From contig NZ_CP124038.1 of assembly GCF_030436345.1 (NCBI RefSeq), forward strand, positions 849,561-913,560: DNA of 64,000 bases. The letters run 5' to 3'. This document shows, piece by piece, positions 53,638 through 61,717 of this stretch. This stretch comes from [Borrelia] tanukii (GTDB taxonomy: Bacteria > Spirochaetota > Spirochaetia > Borreliales > Borreliaceae). Within the stretch, counting starts at the first letter, position 1; each line of letters opens with the position of its first letter. The position numbers and the translations under genes were made by a program. The notes beneath the pieces were generated by a model that was not told the DNA's origin, searched no databases, and saw only the letters and a list, made by a program, of their open reading frames with translations.

Positions 53638-54426
53638 TTAATTGATAATAGATAATATTACATCTTGCAGCTTTTCTGCTTCCTCAGTTTTTTCTTTCAT
53701 TTGATTGTAAAGTGTATCTACATGAGATTTAAGCTTATTAACATCTGTTTTTGTATTATTTTTATCATTTTGATAATCTAATAAAATTTGTTTTGACGTT
53801 TCTGAGACAAAGTTTATTGTAGATAATATTTTTTCAAATGATTCTTTAATCTTTTCTAAATCCGAAGTATCTAGTTTATTTAGATTATCTTTTTTGGGGT
53901 ATAACTTATCAGTCACTATGTCAAGAACACCTCCAAGGTTACTAAAGATAGAGAATATTGGCTGTGTTTTTTTTATGAGTATTATAATATTTGAAAATTC
54001 TTTTAATTCATTATCATCAATAAGACTTAAAAGAGTATAAGTATGTCTTCTAAATCTTTTAGATCTATCGGTATTGCTGGATATTTTTTCTTCGCCTTCC
54101 CCCCAATCTAATTTATCAAAAGCCAATATTCCGTATTGGTCCGAAGGTTCTTCTTCCATTTTTTTTATATACTTTTCTTTTTTTGTGTTAGCTTCTTCTA
54201 TTAAATTTATTAAATTATTAAGTAATGTTTTTTTATTTAAGTCTTCTTGTTCTACTTCTTTTTCTTCTATTTTTTTTTCTTTTTGATTGGGAATTATTTT
54301 TGCGTTAGGTTTTATTTTTTTTTCATTAGTTGGGTATTTAATATTTTTTTTACTGGTGTTAAGATCCGGGGTGCAAGCATTTAAAAATAGAAAAAGAAAT
54401 ATATTTACAATTACATAGTATTTCAT
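53638..54426 (-). CDS. Plasmid-type surface lipoprotein of the BB_0844/BBG01/BBH37-like (PFam12) family
   Basis: A 262-residue lipoprotein. Signal IVNIFLFLFLNACTPD has Cys at residue 18; AAGGAG precedes the ATG at 54426, so the longer frame from 54486 is not used. After a Lys/Glu-rich spacer (IPNQKEKKIEEKEVEQE) the body is helical. It matches, from memory, the last B31 chromosomal gene BB_0844 and its plasmid paralogues. Function unknown. A second copy with the same beginning lies in opposite orientation at 62514. A coiled-coil-like C-terminus (LKSHVDTLYNQMKEKTEEAEKL) closes the protein. Confidence 0.85.
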   Translation of the reverse strand: MKYYVIVNIFLFLFLNACTPDLNTSKKNIKYPTNEKKIKPNAKIIPNQKEKKIEEKEVEQEDLNKKTLLNNLINLIEEANTKKEKYIKKMEEEPSDQYGILAFDKLDWGEGEEKISSNTDRSKRFRRHTYTLLSLIDDNELKEFSNIIILIKKTQPIFSIFSNLGGVLDIVTDKLYPKKDNLNKLDTSDLEKIKESFEKILSTINFVSETSKQILLDYQNDKNNTKTDVNKLKSHVDTLYNQMKEKTEEAEKLQDVILSIIN

Positions 54427-54530
54427 AAATATTCTCCTTGAATATGGATTAATATTTAGTATAATAAAATATTTAATTTGATTCAATATTTAATATTTTA
54501 TTAATATAATTAAATATAAGATTAAATATA

Positions 54531-54555
54531 ATCCAATCCAATCCAATCCAATCCA
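54531..54555. repeat. Five tandem ATCCA pentamers
   Basis: ATCCA is repeated five times in a row on the plus strand (TGGAT on the minus strand), inside the end of the decayed lipoprotein gene, where it encodes LDWIGLDWI. A 5-bp unit changes the reading frame whenever copies are gained or lost. Confidence 0.9.
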
Positions 54556-54734
54556 ATAGTGTTGGTTTTGCAAATATTGTTATAAATTCATCAATTTCGG
54601 TATCTGTTAAAAAAGAATTAATAAAATTAAAAGCTCTTCTTCCTATCTTGAAAACTTCTTCATCATTTTCACTATCCGCCGTGTCTTGATTTTCTAGATC
54701 AATTGGTAGCATTTTGTTTTTGTCTATGACTGCT

Positions 54735-54832
54735 TTAGTTGTCTCTATTAAATTTTTTATTTCATCAATATCTGGGTTTTTTGTTAGTTGTCTCTATTAA
54801 ATTTTTTATTTCATCAATATCTGGGTTTTTTG
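54735..54832. repeat. 49-bp perfect tandem duplication
   Basis: Positions 54735-54783 and 54784-54832 are identical. 49 is not a multiple of three, so the duplication shifts the reading frame of the lipoprotein pseudogene that contains it. Confidence 0.92.
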
Positions 54833-54935
54833 TTTTATCAATGTTTTTTTTATTGCTGTTTCAGTATCATGATCGGCACTACAGCTGCTTAAAAGTAAAA
54901 AAAACACACATACGCAAAATTATGTTGTTTTTCAT

Positions 54936-55291
54936 AAAAATATTCTCCGCAATTAGCATAGATTAATTGTATTATTATATTAGAGAACATACAATATAAT
55001 AATGTATTTTTGTGGTCAAAAAATTCAAATTTTTTTAATATTTAATAGTTTAAAATTTATTTATTCTCGTAAAAATATCTTATTGTAACCAAATTTATAT
55101 TATAATCATTTACAACCTTTTTGTATTAAAATCTAGGTTACAATCGTTTAGTTGAAAAAATATAAAGGTAAACATTAGTGGTAAGCAGTAATTATAATGC
55201 AATGATAAATGTGGGAATCTTTAAGAAAATTTTTCTAACAATTTATGCAGCAAATTTATCATTTTAATTTCCTTTTCAAATTGGCTTAACA
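54936..55291. other. 356-bp AT-rich intergenic stretch
   Basis: Contains the promoter side of the decayed lipoprotein gene (GGAGAATATTTTT before its ATG) and otherwise only AT-rich DNA. No coding frame, RNA gene or repeat could be supported. Confidence 0.4.
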
Positions 55292-55329
55292 AAAGACATA
55301 GATTTAATTTAAAGCAAATCTATGTCTTT
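55292..55329 (-). terminator. Strong rho-independent-type hairpin after the lipoprotein at 55357
   Basis: AAAGACATAGATTT and AAATCTATGTCTTT form a 14-bp perfect stem with a 10-base loop, 27 bases after the minus-strand stop. A short T-rich stretch follows on either strand, so it can act in both directions. Confidence 0.75.
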
Positions 55330-55356
55330 ATCTTTTTAGGGTATATTTAATATTAT

Positions 55357-56436
55357 TTATTGTTCTTTTTCTTTAATATTTTCTAGTTCCTTTGCTTTAT
55401 TTAAAACAACTTTTACAGTTTCTCCAGAATCTATTAGCTTCAATATGTCAAGCACTCCCTGGGCATGCTCTTTAGCTTTTTTTATTTTTTCAGGGTCCTT
55501 AATATCTACTATATTTGTCTTATATCCTCCTACTATACTTGATATTTTACTTAAGATGGTGCCAAGTATTTTTCTAACTTGAAGATAAGAACCATTATCA
55601 TTATTTTTATTTTTATATAGAAGAACATAGCGGTTTGATTCTTCATCACTAGTTATGCTTGAAAAGTTATTATCAAGTATTTTTTTTGACAAATCTGTAT
55701 ATTGAGTCATTTTTATGCGAGCTATTAATCTTATTATTTCTTTTATATCCTCTACTTTCAAAATAAATTCATTTTCTTTATTATCAGTTCCAGATAATTT
55801 TGTGTTTAATTCTTCAGCATAAGAAGTAGATTTTTTCAAAGTTTGTGAAAGCTTATAAGCATTTTCTTTAAAAATTTTATATTTCTTAAGTCTTTCTTGC
55901 ATTTCTTGTGCTTGTTCATTGGTATATTCTTGATATGCATAGCTCTGATTATTTGAATAATTCTTATTTGTATTATCATTATTAGAATCAAAAGATCTAG
56001 TATCATTTAATAAATCATTATCATTACCAATATTGCTGTAAGGCATATTATAATACCCATATTCATAAGAATCTTTGTCTAAAAATTTAATTTGAGAATT
56101 CTTAAGCTCTACTAATTCTTTATCTATTCTAATAGCAATAGAACTTGCTGTTTCAGAATCTATACCCCAATTAATTAACAATTGTTTAGCACTTTTGACA
56201 TTTTCTTCCTTTAAAATAGAATCGAACACTTGATTTTTTTTAGATTTATCAAGTGCATTGAATATAGATTTTTCAGTTCCACTTAAATATTTACAATCTA
56301 AATTGCCCCAATAATTTTTCCCCAAACTAATAACGCTGTCTACTTCGTTTTCAACATTTTCTCTTCGCAAATCACAGCTTAATAAGAAAATGGATAACAT
56401 TATAGACATTGATGAAATAAAAACTTTTTTACTCAT
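55357..56436 (-). CDS. Plasmid-type lipoprotein, function unknown
   Basis: A 359-residue lipoprotein: signal SIMLSIFLLSCDLRRENVEN with Cys at about residue 21, and a strong GGAGAGGAG ribosome-binding site. The mature part has a helical first third (SIFNALDKSKKNQVFDSILK), a Tyr/Asn/Asp-rich low-complexity middle (YEYGYYNMPYSNIGNDND ... NTNKNYSNNQSYAYQEYT, residues about 122-175) and a helical end with QEMQERLKKYKIFKENAYKL and IKEIIRLIARIKMTQY. It resembles Borrelia linear-plasmid outer-surface lipoproteins in style but I cannot name its paralogous family. A strong hairpin terminator follows. Confidence 0.8.
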   Translation of the reverse strand: MSKKVFISSMSIMLSIFLLSCDLRRENVENEVDSVISLGKNYWGNLDCKYLSGTEKSIFNALDKSKKNQVFDSILKEENVKSAKQLLINWGIDSETASSIAIRIDKELVELKNSQIKFLDKDSYEYGYYNMPYSNIGNDNDLLNDTRSFDSNNDNTNKNYSNNQSYAYQEYTNEQAQEMQERLKKYKIFKENAYKLSQTLKKSTSYAEELNTKLSGTDNKENEFILKVEDIKEIIRLIARIKMTQYTDLSKKILDNNFSSITSDEESNRYVLLYKNKNNDNGSYLQVRKILGTILSKISSIVGGYKTNIVDIKDPEKIKKAKEHAQGVLDILKLIDSGETVKVVLNKAKELENIKEKEQ

Positions 56437-56706
56437 AAATCTCCTCTCCTTAACTTTAACAATCTAAAATAATTAAAGCTTACTTATAATAAAAATTATT
56501 ATAGTAATATAAGCGAATATACTACAAAAAGTAATTAAACTTTAAATTTTACTCTTAGCCAAACAAGCGAGAAAATACCAACTATACGTAATTATTTTAA
56601 TTTATCTAACTTAAGTTTTTGCAATTCCAAAAAATCTGATCCAACCATATGTATTATAAATAGTATAATATTGCAATATTATTTAAACTAATAAGGATAT
56701 GAAAAT
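56437..56706. promoter_or_regulatory. Divergent intergenic region with an 18-bp palindrome upstream of the nucleosidase gene
   Basis: Separates the lipoprotein (minus) from the MTA/SAH nucleosidase unit (plus). A perfect palindrome, ATAATATTGCAATATTAT, lies at 56665-56682 and could be an operator; a TATAAT-like element (TAGTATAATATT) overlaps it. AAGGA at 56693-56697 is placed 9 bases before the leader frame at 56707. Confidence 0.45.
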
Positions 56707-56757
56707 ATGAAAATATTAATTTATAAATTAACAAAAAACATATGGAGCTTTTTATGA
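56707..56757 (+). CDS. Possible 16-residue leader peptide before the nucleosidase
   Basis: A short frame (MKILIYKLTKNIWSFL) has AAGGA 9 bases upstream, and its TGA overlaps the ATG of the nucleosidase as ATGA. Together with GGAG inside its own coding sequence, this is the layout of a translationally coupled leader. Its existence as a translated peptide is inference. Confidence 0.4.
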   Translation: MKILIYKLTKNIWSFL

Positions 56758-57569
56758 AAATCAAAAATATAGCAAACATATTGATATTTTTTTTATTTAT
56801 TGTTTTAAATAGTTGGGGAAATGAGGCAAAAACAAATGAACCAAATGAGAATTTTCAAAACAATATTTTAATAATATCAGCTACAAAAGCAGAAATAGAA
56901 GAAATAAATAAGATTATTCAAAATAAAAAATCTATTTCAATAGAGGAACATAGAAGAAAAAAAAAGATTACCATTGGAAAAGTGCTTGATCATAATATAA
57001 TTACCATAGCTACGGGAGTTGGAAAAATAAACACAGCTTTTTGGACAAGCTATATTATATCAAAATATAAAATTAGTCATATAATTAGTGCAGGAGTTGC
57101 TAGTGGCATTTATAGCAATAAAAATAAATTCATAAAAGTAGGAGACGTTATAATATCTACAGAAACAACAAGTTACGATTTTAATTTACATAGATTTGGT
57201 TATGAAATTGGACATGTTCCAGAACACCCTAAAAAATTTAAAGCAAATACCGCTCTTATAAGGAAAGCTTCTAAGATAAAAATAAACAATGCAACATCTT
57301 ATATGGGCTTAATAATTACTGGAGACCAATTTATTGACCATCAAAATTTTCAAGAAATCCCAGAAGAATTTGAAAATGCAATTGCAATAGACATGGAGGG
57401 TGCTTCAATGGCTCAAGTAGCATACAATTTTAAAATTCCTTTTATAATCATTCGGGGAATATCTGATATAGTTAATAATGAAAATAACCATGATGATTAT
57501 AAAAAATTTTTAAAAAAAGCTTCTTCTAGCTCAGCAAAAATAATAGAAAAATTAATTAGATTAATGTAA
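56754..57569 (+). CDS. Exported 5'-methylthioadenosine/S-adenosylhomocysteine nucleosidase
   Basis: A 271-residue nucleosidase with an N-terminal signal peptide (ANILIFFLFIVLNSWGNEAK), so likely periplasmic or secreted. It releases adenine from methylthioadenosine, S-adenosylhomocysteine and related compounds. Active-site residues are visible: Glu in ISATKAEIEEI, GVGKINTAFWTSYI, Glu in IAIDMEGASMAQVAY, and Asp in IIRGISDIVNN. The start is ATG 56754 with GGAG six bases ahead; ATG 56742 would abolish the spacing. B31 has three such enzymes, one on a plasmid with an export signal (BBI06, from memory), which this probably resembles. Confidence 0.9.
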   Translation: MKIKNIANILIFFLFIVLNSWGNEAKTNEPNENFQNNILIISATKAEIEEINKIIQNKKSISIEEHRRKKKITIGKVLDHNIITIATGVGKINTAFWTSYIISKYKISHIISAGVASGIYSNKNKFIKVGDVIISTETTSYDFNLHRFGYEIGHVPEHPKKFKANTALIRKASKIKINNATSYMGLIITGDQFIDHQNFQEIPEEFENAIAIDMEGASMAQVAYNFKIPFIIIRGISDIVNNENNHDDYKKFLKKASSSSAKIIEKLIRLM

Positions 57570-57761
57570 ATATATAAAAAGCACACTAATTATACAATTT
57601 TTGTTTTTTTAATATGTTTGCGTTAAGGATATACTAAAATATTTTAGGCCATCTCATTTGATATTTAGTAGGGCAAAGATAGTTTCCAGAAGTTAAGCTT
57701 TAATCATTCTTTAGAATGACCATTCTTTTGGAGAGCCTAAAAAAAGTTATTATGAAGTAAA

Positions 57762-57805
57762 GTAAGAAGCTATTTGTAAGCAAAAGATTACAAATAGCTT
57801 CTTAC
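57762..57805. repeat. 18-bp perfect inverted repeat with 8-base loop
   Basis: GTAAGAAGCTATTTGTAA (57762-57779) and its exact complement at 57788-57805. It lies in the intergenic region between nucleosidase and adenine deaminase. It has no flanking T tract, so a classical terminator is doubtful; it overlaps a plasmid-gene relic. Confidence 0.7.
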
Positions 57806-57936
57806 ACTTATTTGAAGGCAAGAATCATAGTTATGAAAAACAACTTGGAGCAAAATATGTAGAGGAAGAAAAGGATAGCATTATATTTTTGATAAATAGT
57901 TTGGTAGAATTTAATAATAAAGCAAAGTATCGATAA
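57766..57936 (+). pseudogene. C-terminal relic of a plasmid-type gene
   Basis: An open frame without a start codon in good context ends at TAA 57934-57936; its tail reads FEGKNHSYEKQLGAKYVEEE then KDSIIFLINSLVEFNNKAKY. The composition is that of a real Borrelia protein tail, with a stop in frame upstream at 57763. It has no ribosome-binding site. The parent family is not recognised. Confidence 0.45.
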
Positions 57937-58065
57937 TTTTTATTTTTTCTAAATCTGATTGCAATTTAATATAAACATACTTTGCACTATATTTTATAAT
58001 AATAGATAAATTTTTAAGTATATGAAATACATTATGAATAAAAAAAATTTAGGAGAGGATAAATA

Positions 58066-59712
58066 ATGGGTTTGTTTAAAATTGAAGCTAATTATATTGA
58101 TATTTTTAATAAAAAAATTTATCCAGCTAGTATAACCATTGAAAATGGTTACATTGTTAGTATAGAAAAAATTGATGCAACGCTGGATGAGTATATGCTG
58201 CCAGGATTTATCGATGCGCATATACACATAGAGAGCTCTTTTCTTATTCCATCAAACTTTGCTCATTTGGTAGTCCAACATGGCACTGTAGCAACAATAA
58301 GCGACCCCCATGAAATAGCGAATGTCAATGGTATTGATGGTATTAATTTTATGATAAATAATTCTAAAAAAACTGAGTTTAAAATTTTTTTTGGAGCTCC
58401 TTCTTGTGTGCCGGCTTTGTCATCGGAATTTGAAACCTCAGGATATGTATTAGATGACCAAGATGTAGATAAATTAATGGAATTAAATGATATTTACTAT
58501 TTGTCTGAAGTAATGGATTTTAAAGGTGTAATTAACAAAGATGTTCGGATTATAAATAAAATAAATTCTGCGCTAACTCGCAATAAGGTTGTTGATGGGC
58601 ATGCTCCTGGCTTGTCTCCCGATTTAATTTCAAAGTATGTGTCTTCAGGTATTAGTACTGATCATGAATGCTCAACAATAGAAGATGCAAGATATAAGTT
58701 ATCTTTGGGCATGAAAATAATAATTAGGGAGGGAAGTGCAGCTAAAAATTTTGAATCTTTGCATCCCTTGATTAGTGAATGTTCTGGTAAATATTGTGAT
58801 TCTTTAATGTTTTGTTTTGATGATGCACATCCGAATGATATACTAAATGGACATATTAATTCAATAGTAGCTCGTGCAATAAAGTATGGATACAACTTTT
58901 TTGATGTTTTAAAAATAGCATGCATTAATCCGGTTTTACACTATAAAATCCCAGTGGGGTTATTAAGGGTAGGAGATTCTGCTGATTTTATAATTACTAA
59001 AGATATTAAGACATTTAAAATAGATAAAACCTACATTAATGGCAAATTGGTGTTTAGTGATGGCATATCACATATCCCATTAATAAGTGAGATTCCTATA
59101 AACAATTTTAATTGTAGTCAAAGATCTATTTTGGATTTTAAATTTTCCACTAAAAGTAAGATTATTCCAATAATCAATTGTATCAATAATCAAATTATTA
59201 CTCATAAAACTATGATTGATAGCAATTTATTGGCACCAGATTTTCAATCTAATATTGATGAAGACATCTTAAAAATAGCTATAATAAATCGATATGAAAA
59301 AAATAGTAAAATTTCTATAGGATTTATAAAAAATTTTGGAATAAAAAAAGGTGCCATAGGGAGTACAGTTGCTCATGATTCTCACAATATTATAGTTGTT
59401 GGTACTAATGATGAATACTTATGTAAAGCAACAAATACAATTATTGAAAATAAGGGAGGCTTATGTGCTCTAAACGATGAAAAAACTATAATAATGAAAC
59501 TTCCTATTTCTGGATTAATGAGCACTCTTCCGGCCAAAGAAATAGCTTCACAATATATAAAATTAAATGATTTTTGTAAAAATGTTTTGGGTTCTCAGCT
59601 TTATGATCCTTTAATGACTTTATCTTTTATGTCTTTAACAGTGGTTCCGCATTTAAAGATAAATGATAAAGGATTGTTTGATGTTGATGCTTTTTGTTTT
59701 TTAGATTATTAA
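58066..59712 (+). CDS. adeC: Adenine deaminase
   Basis: A 548-residue amidohydrolase converting adenine to hypoxanthine and ammonia. Metal-site and family motifs: MLPGFIDAHIHIESSFLIPS, ISDPHEIANVNG, DGHAPGLS, GISTDHECSTIEDARYKL, FCFDDAHPNDIL, and a C-terminal domain with KKGAIGSTVAHDSHNIIVVG and ISGLMSTLPAKEIA. The start follows TTAGGAGAGGATAA. From memory, B31 has this gene (BBK17) on lp36, where it has been linked to mammalian infectivity; here it is near the chromosome end. It pairs functionally with the exported nucleosidase upstream, which yields adenine. Confidence 0.95.
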   Translation: MGLFKIEANYIDIFNKKIYPASITIENGYIVSIEKIDATLDEYMLPGFIDAHIHIESSFLIPSNFAHLVVQHGTVATISDPHEIANVNGIDGINFMINNSKKTEFKIFFGAPSCVPALSSEFETSGYVLDDQDVDKLMELNDIYYLSEVMDFKGVINKDVRIINKINSALTRNKVVDGHAPGLSPDLISKYVSSGISTDHECSTIEDARYKLSLGMKIIIREGSAAKNFESLHPLISECSGKYCDSLMFCFDDAHPNDILNGHINSIVARAIKYGYNFFDVLKIACINPVLHYKIPVGLLRVGDSADFIITKDIKTFKIDKTYINGKLVFSDGISHIPLISEIPINNFNCSQRSILDFKFSTKSKIIPIINCINNQIITHKTMIDSNLLAPDFQSNIDEDILKIAIINRYEKNSKISIGFIKNFGIKKGAIGSTVAHDSHNIIVVGTNDEYLCKATNTIIENKGGLCALNDEKTIIMKLPISGLMSTLPAKEIASQYIKLNDFCKNVLGSQLYDPLMTLSFMSLTVVPHLKINDKGLFDVDAFCFLDY

Positions 59713-60017
59713 TTTCAAATTATTATAAAAAGGTGTTAAAGGATTAAAAATTTAATTGAGAAAATTATAGAAAAAGCTCAAAAGCTTTCTGTTTGTTGTT
59801 AAATTAACTAAGAGTTAGGTCCGGATGGTTTTATGTATTTTTTAAAAATAGATATTTCCTATATTGACATTTTTTACATAATTAAATTATAGAAAGTAAT
59901 TATGTAATTGAGAAGGTGGTAATAGCGTTATTTTTTGGCAGTTCCAAATATCTTTTACTTGTTTTAGCCATAAGCTGTTTCTATGATTTTATTTAGAAGC
60001 AATAGTTTATTTGAATA
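59713..60017. other. 305-bp intergenic stretch after adeC
   Basis: Contains a small hairpin (AAAGCT/AGCTTT near 59774-59791) that could terminate adeC, and an inverted pair ACATAATTA/TAATTATGT near 59873-59908 with a TTGACA-like promoter element just before it. No coding frame could be supported. Confidence 0.35.
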
Positions 60018-60713
60018 TTAATCTAAATAGTAAGAAACAGTTGTAACGATCCTTAATATTTTTTTTGGATAACGCTCTTGAGCACCCAAGCTTCTATCAA
60101 TTGGAAGAAATTCAAAGTATCCTTGATTTGCATTTTTAATTTTTCCTAATTTTGAACTTGAATGTTTTGCAAATTCTAAAGCTGCCAATTTTGCATTTCT
60201 AATTGAATCTGACAACATTTCAGGTTTTATATCATTAATATTGTCAAAGTAATATTGTGGTCCGCCACTATTACTAATCAATATACCTTGATTATAAAGC
60301 TCGGCAATATTTTTTTCTGCTGCTTCCATTTTCTCAATATTCTTTGTATGAACATTAAAAGATATATATGCTCTATACTTATAAAGAGATTCTTTATAAG
60401 TATCTTCATTGAACTCCATAAATCCCATTTTTATATCATCTTCGCTAAATCCATGTTTTAAAAAAAAGCTTTTAATCCTAGACAAGCTTAAATTATTTGT
60501 TTTATTGATCTCATCAATAGTATTACCAGTTAGGCTATATCTAAACTCCCAACTAGAAGATGTTGATAAAATTTCTCTTTCGCTAAGACCCTTAACTGTA
60601 ATATAATTTTCATTTTTAATGCCAATGCTTTTTATACCATGGGAAATTATAATTGAGGATATAAACAAAATTAACGAAAATAATAAAAAATATATTTCTT
60701 TTATCCCAAACAT
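60018..60713 (-). CDS. SIMPL (DUF541) domain protein, anchored or exported
   Basis: A 231-residue protein with an N-terminal hydrophobic segment (IYFLLFSLILFISSIIIS). The rest is the SIMPL pattern: ITVKGLSEREILSTSSSWEF, FSEDDIKMGFMEFNEDTYKES, YRAYISFNVHTKNIEKMEAA, and LAALEFAKHSSSKLGKIKNA. Bacterial members are periplasmic or surface and have been linked to oxidative stress in some species; function here is unknown. AAGGAGAC lies at good distance before the ATG. It is divergent from the YhhQ-like gene across 305 bp of AT-rich DNA. Confidence 0.85.
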   Translation of the reverse strand: MFGIKEIYFLLFSLILFISSIIISHGIKSIGIKNENYITVKGLSEREILSTSSSWEFRYSLTGNTIDEINKTNNLSLSRIKSFFLKHGFSEDDIKMGFMEFNEDTYKESLYKYRAYISFNVHTKNIEKMEAAEKNIAELYNQGILISNSGGPQYYFDNINDIKPEMLSDSIRNAKLAALEFAKHSSSKLGKIKNANQGYFEFLPIDRSLGAQERYPKKILRIVTTVSYYLD

Positions 60714-60982
60714 AAATTATGTCTCCTTAAAGCAAAAGTAAATAACATGTTAGAATTGATACATTTAAATTTATTTTAACATATTACTTAATATTAATAA
60801 ATATAGATAAAATTTAACAATTTACAAATATTTGAAAAGAACAATTAAATTTAATTTTCTAGATTTAGAAGCAATTTAAAATTTTAAACTCTAAAAATTT
60901 TGATTTACTAAAATGTCTTTGGATTTACTATTGTAGAATTATTTTGCTTTTTATTTTAAATTATCAAAATATCAATATAATA

Positions 60983-61013
60983 TTACATGTAATGATAATT
61001 AATTTGATATAAT
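60983..61013 (+). promoter_or_regulatory. Promoter placing the start point at the YhhQ-like start codon
   Basis: TATAAT at 61008-61013 is a perfect -10 element that ends only 5 bases before the ATG at 61019; TTACAT at 60983-60988 is a weak -35 with 19-base spacing. No ribosome-binding site fits in between. This points to a leaderless mRNA. Confidence 0.4.
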
Positions 61014-61018
61014 TCATT

Positions 61019-61717
61019 ATGACTAATGATCTATTTGATTTGAGCTTATGGATAGGAATATCAATTTTTATATACATAAGCCTAGGAATACTTTATAGAT
61101 TTTTTGGAAAATTGGGTCTTTTTTGCTTTAATGCAATATTTTCAGTAATATCAAATATTGTTATACTAATCAAATTAAAGGCATTTGAAATTTATTTAAA
61201 TACATCAGGAATTATTTTTTTATCAACACTATTTTCTTTAAATTTAATAACAGAAAAATATAACAAAAAAGAAGCAATAAATTCGGCAATATTGTGTTTT
61301 TTACTAAAAATGGCCTTTACTATTATGATCCAATTTACATTAAAATTCGATCATAGCAAATCAGACCAATTGGGAATTCATTTAAAAATATTGTTTTATA
61401 ATTTTGAATACATAGCAACAGTATTAATTGGAACATATTTGTTTTTTTTATTTCAATATATTAACGTATTGTTATACTATTATTTTAAAATTAAAATAAA
61501 ATCTTTATGGATAATTCATCCTCTATCAAGGCTAATTTCTGGATTATTGGCTGGTTTAACAAGCTATATATCTATAAACGGATTATTAAAATTTTATCCC
61601 GAAGTAAGGGTAAAAGGACTTACAAATGGATCTCTAACTCTTACATTAATAATAATTACAATTGATACAATTTTTTATCTATTTTTAAATTCTTGGGAAA
61701 GAGTAGATGAAGTTTAA
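61019..61717 (+). CDS. YhhQ/VUT family transporter, probable queuosine-precursor importer
   Basis: A 232-residue membrane protein with about six helices. The stretch FGKLGLFCFNAIFSVISNIV, FLSTLFSLNLITEKYNKKEA and the later FEYIATVLIGTYLFF match the YhhQ/VUT (QPTR) family, whose best known members import preQ0/preQ1 or queuine. Here the bacterial Tgt (4884) would use such a base. The family also contains transporters of other ring compounds, so the substrate is an inference. No preQ1 riboswitch-like stem is visible upstream. Start ATG at 61019; other in-frame starts come later in helix 1. Confidence 0.8.
   Translation: MTNDLFDLSLWIGISIFIYISLGILYRFFGKLGLFCFNAIFSVISNIVILIKLKAFEIYLNTSGIIFLSTLFSLNLITEKYNKKEAINSAILCFLLKMAFTIMIQFTLKFDHSKSDQLGIHLKILFYNFEYIATVLIGTYLFFLFQYINVLLYYYFKIKIKSLWIIHPLSRLISGLLAGLTSYISINGLLKFYPEVRVKGLTNGSLTLTLIIITIDTIFYLFLNSWERVDEV

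Larger units (their letters stand above)
54473..54935 (-). pseudogene. Decayed lipoprotein gene with frameshifts and a tandem duplication
   Basis: A start at 54935, preceded by GGAGA, opens MKNNIILRMCVFF, but an A8 tract (plus strand 54897-54904) shifts it out of frame; with one base fewer the frame reads a perfect lipoprotein signal VFLLLSSCSADHDTE. A 49-bp tandem duplication (54735-54832) encoding NPDIDEIKNLIETT occurs downstream, and the reading then continues as an open C-terminal piece (MLPIDLENQDTADSEND ... FNFINSFLTDTEIDEF) to 54473, ending beside a GGATT repeat. The original family is not recognised. The gene is probably dead; slipped-strand restoration of only one site would not suffice. 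Confidence 0.75.

Noticed and set aside
54531..54555. CRISPR-like or telomere-like repeat array
   Set aside because: Only a 5-bp microsatellite of five units, without spacers and inside a coding relic.
60714..61018. preQ1 riboswitch before the YhhQ-like transporter
   Set aside because: No matching stem-loop and A-rich tail were seen, and the promoter leaves no leader for one.
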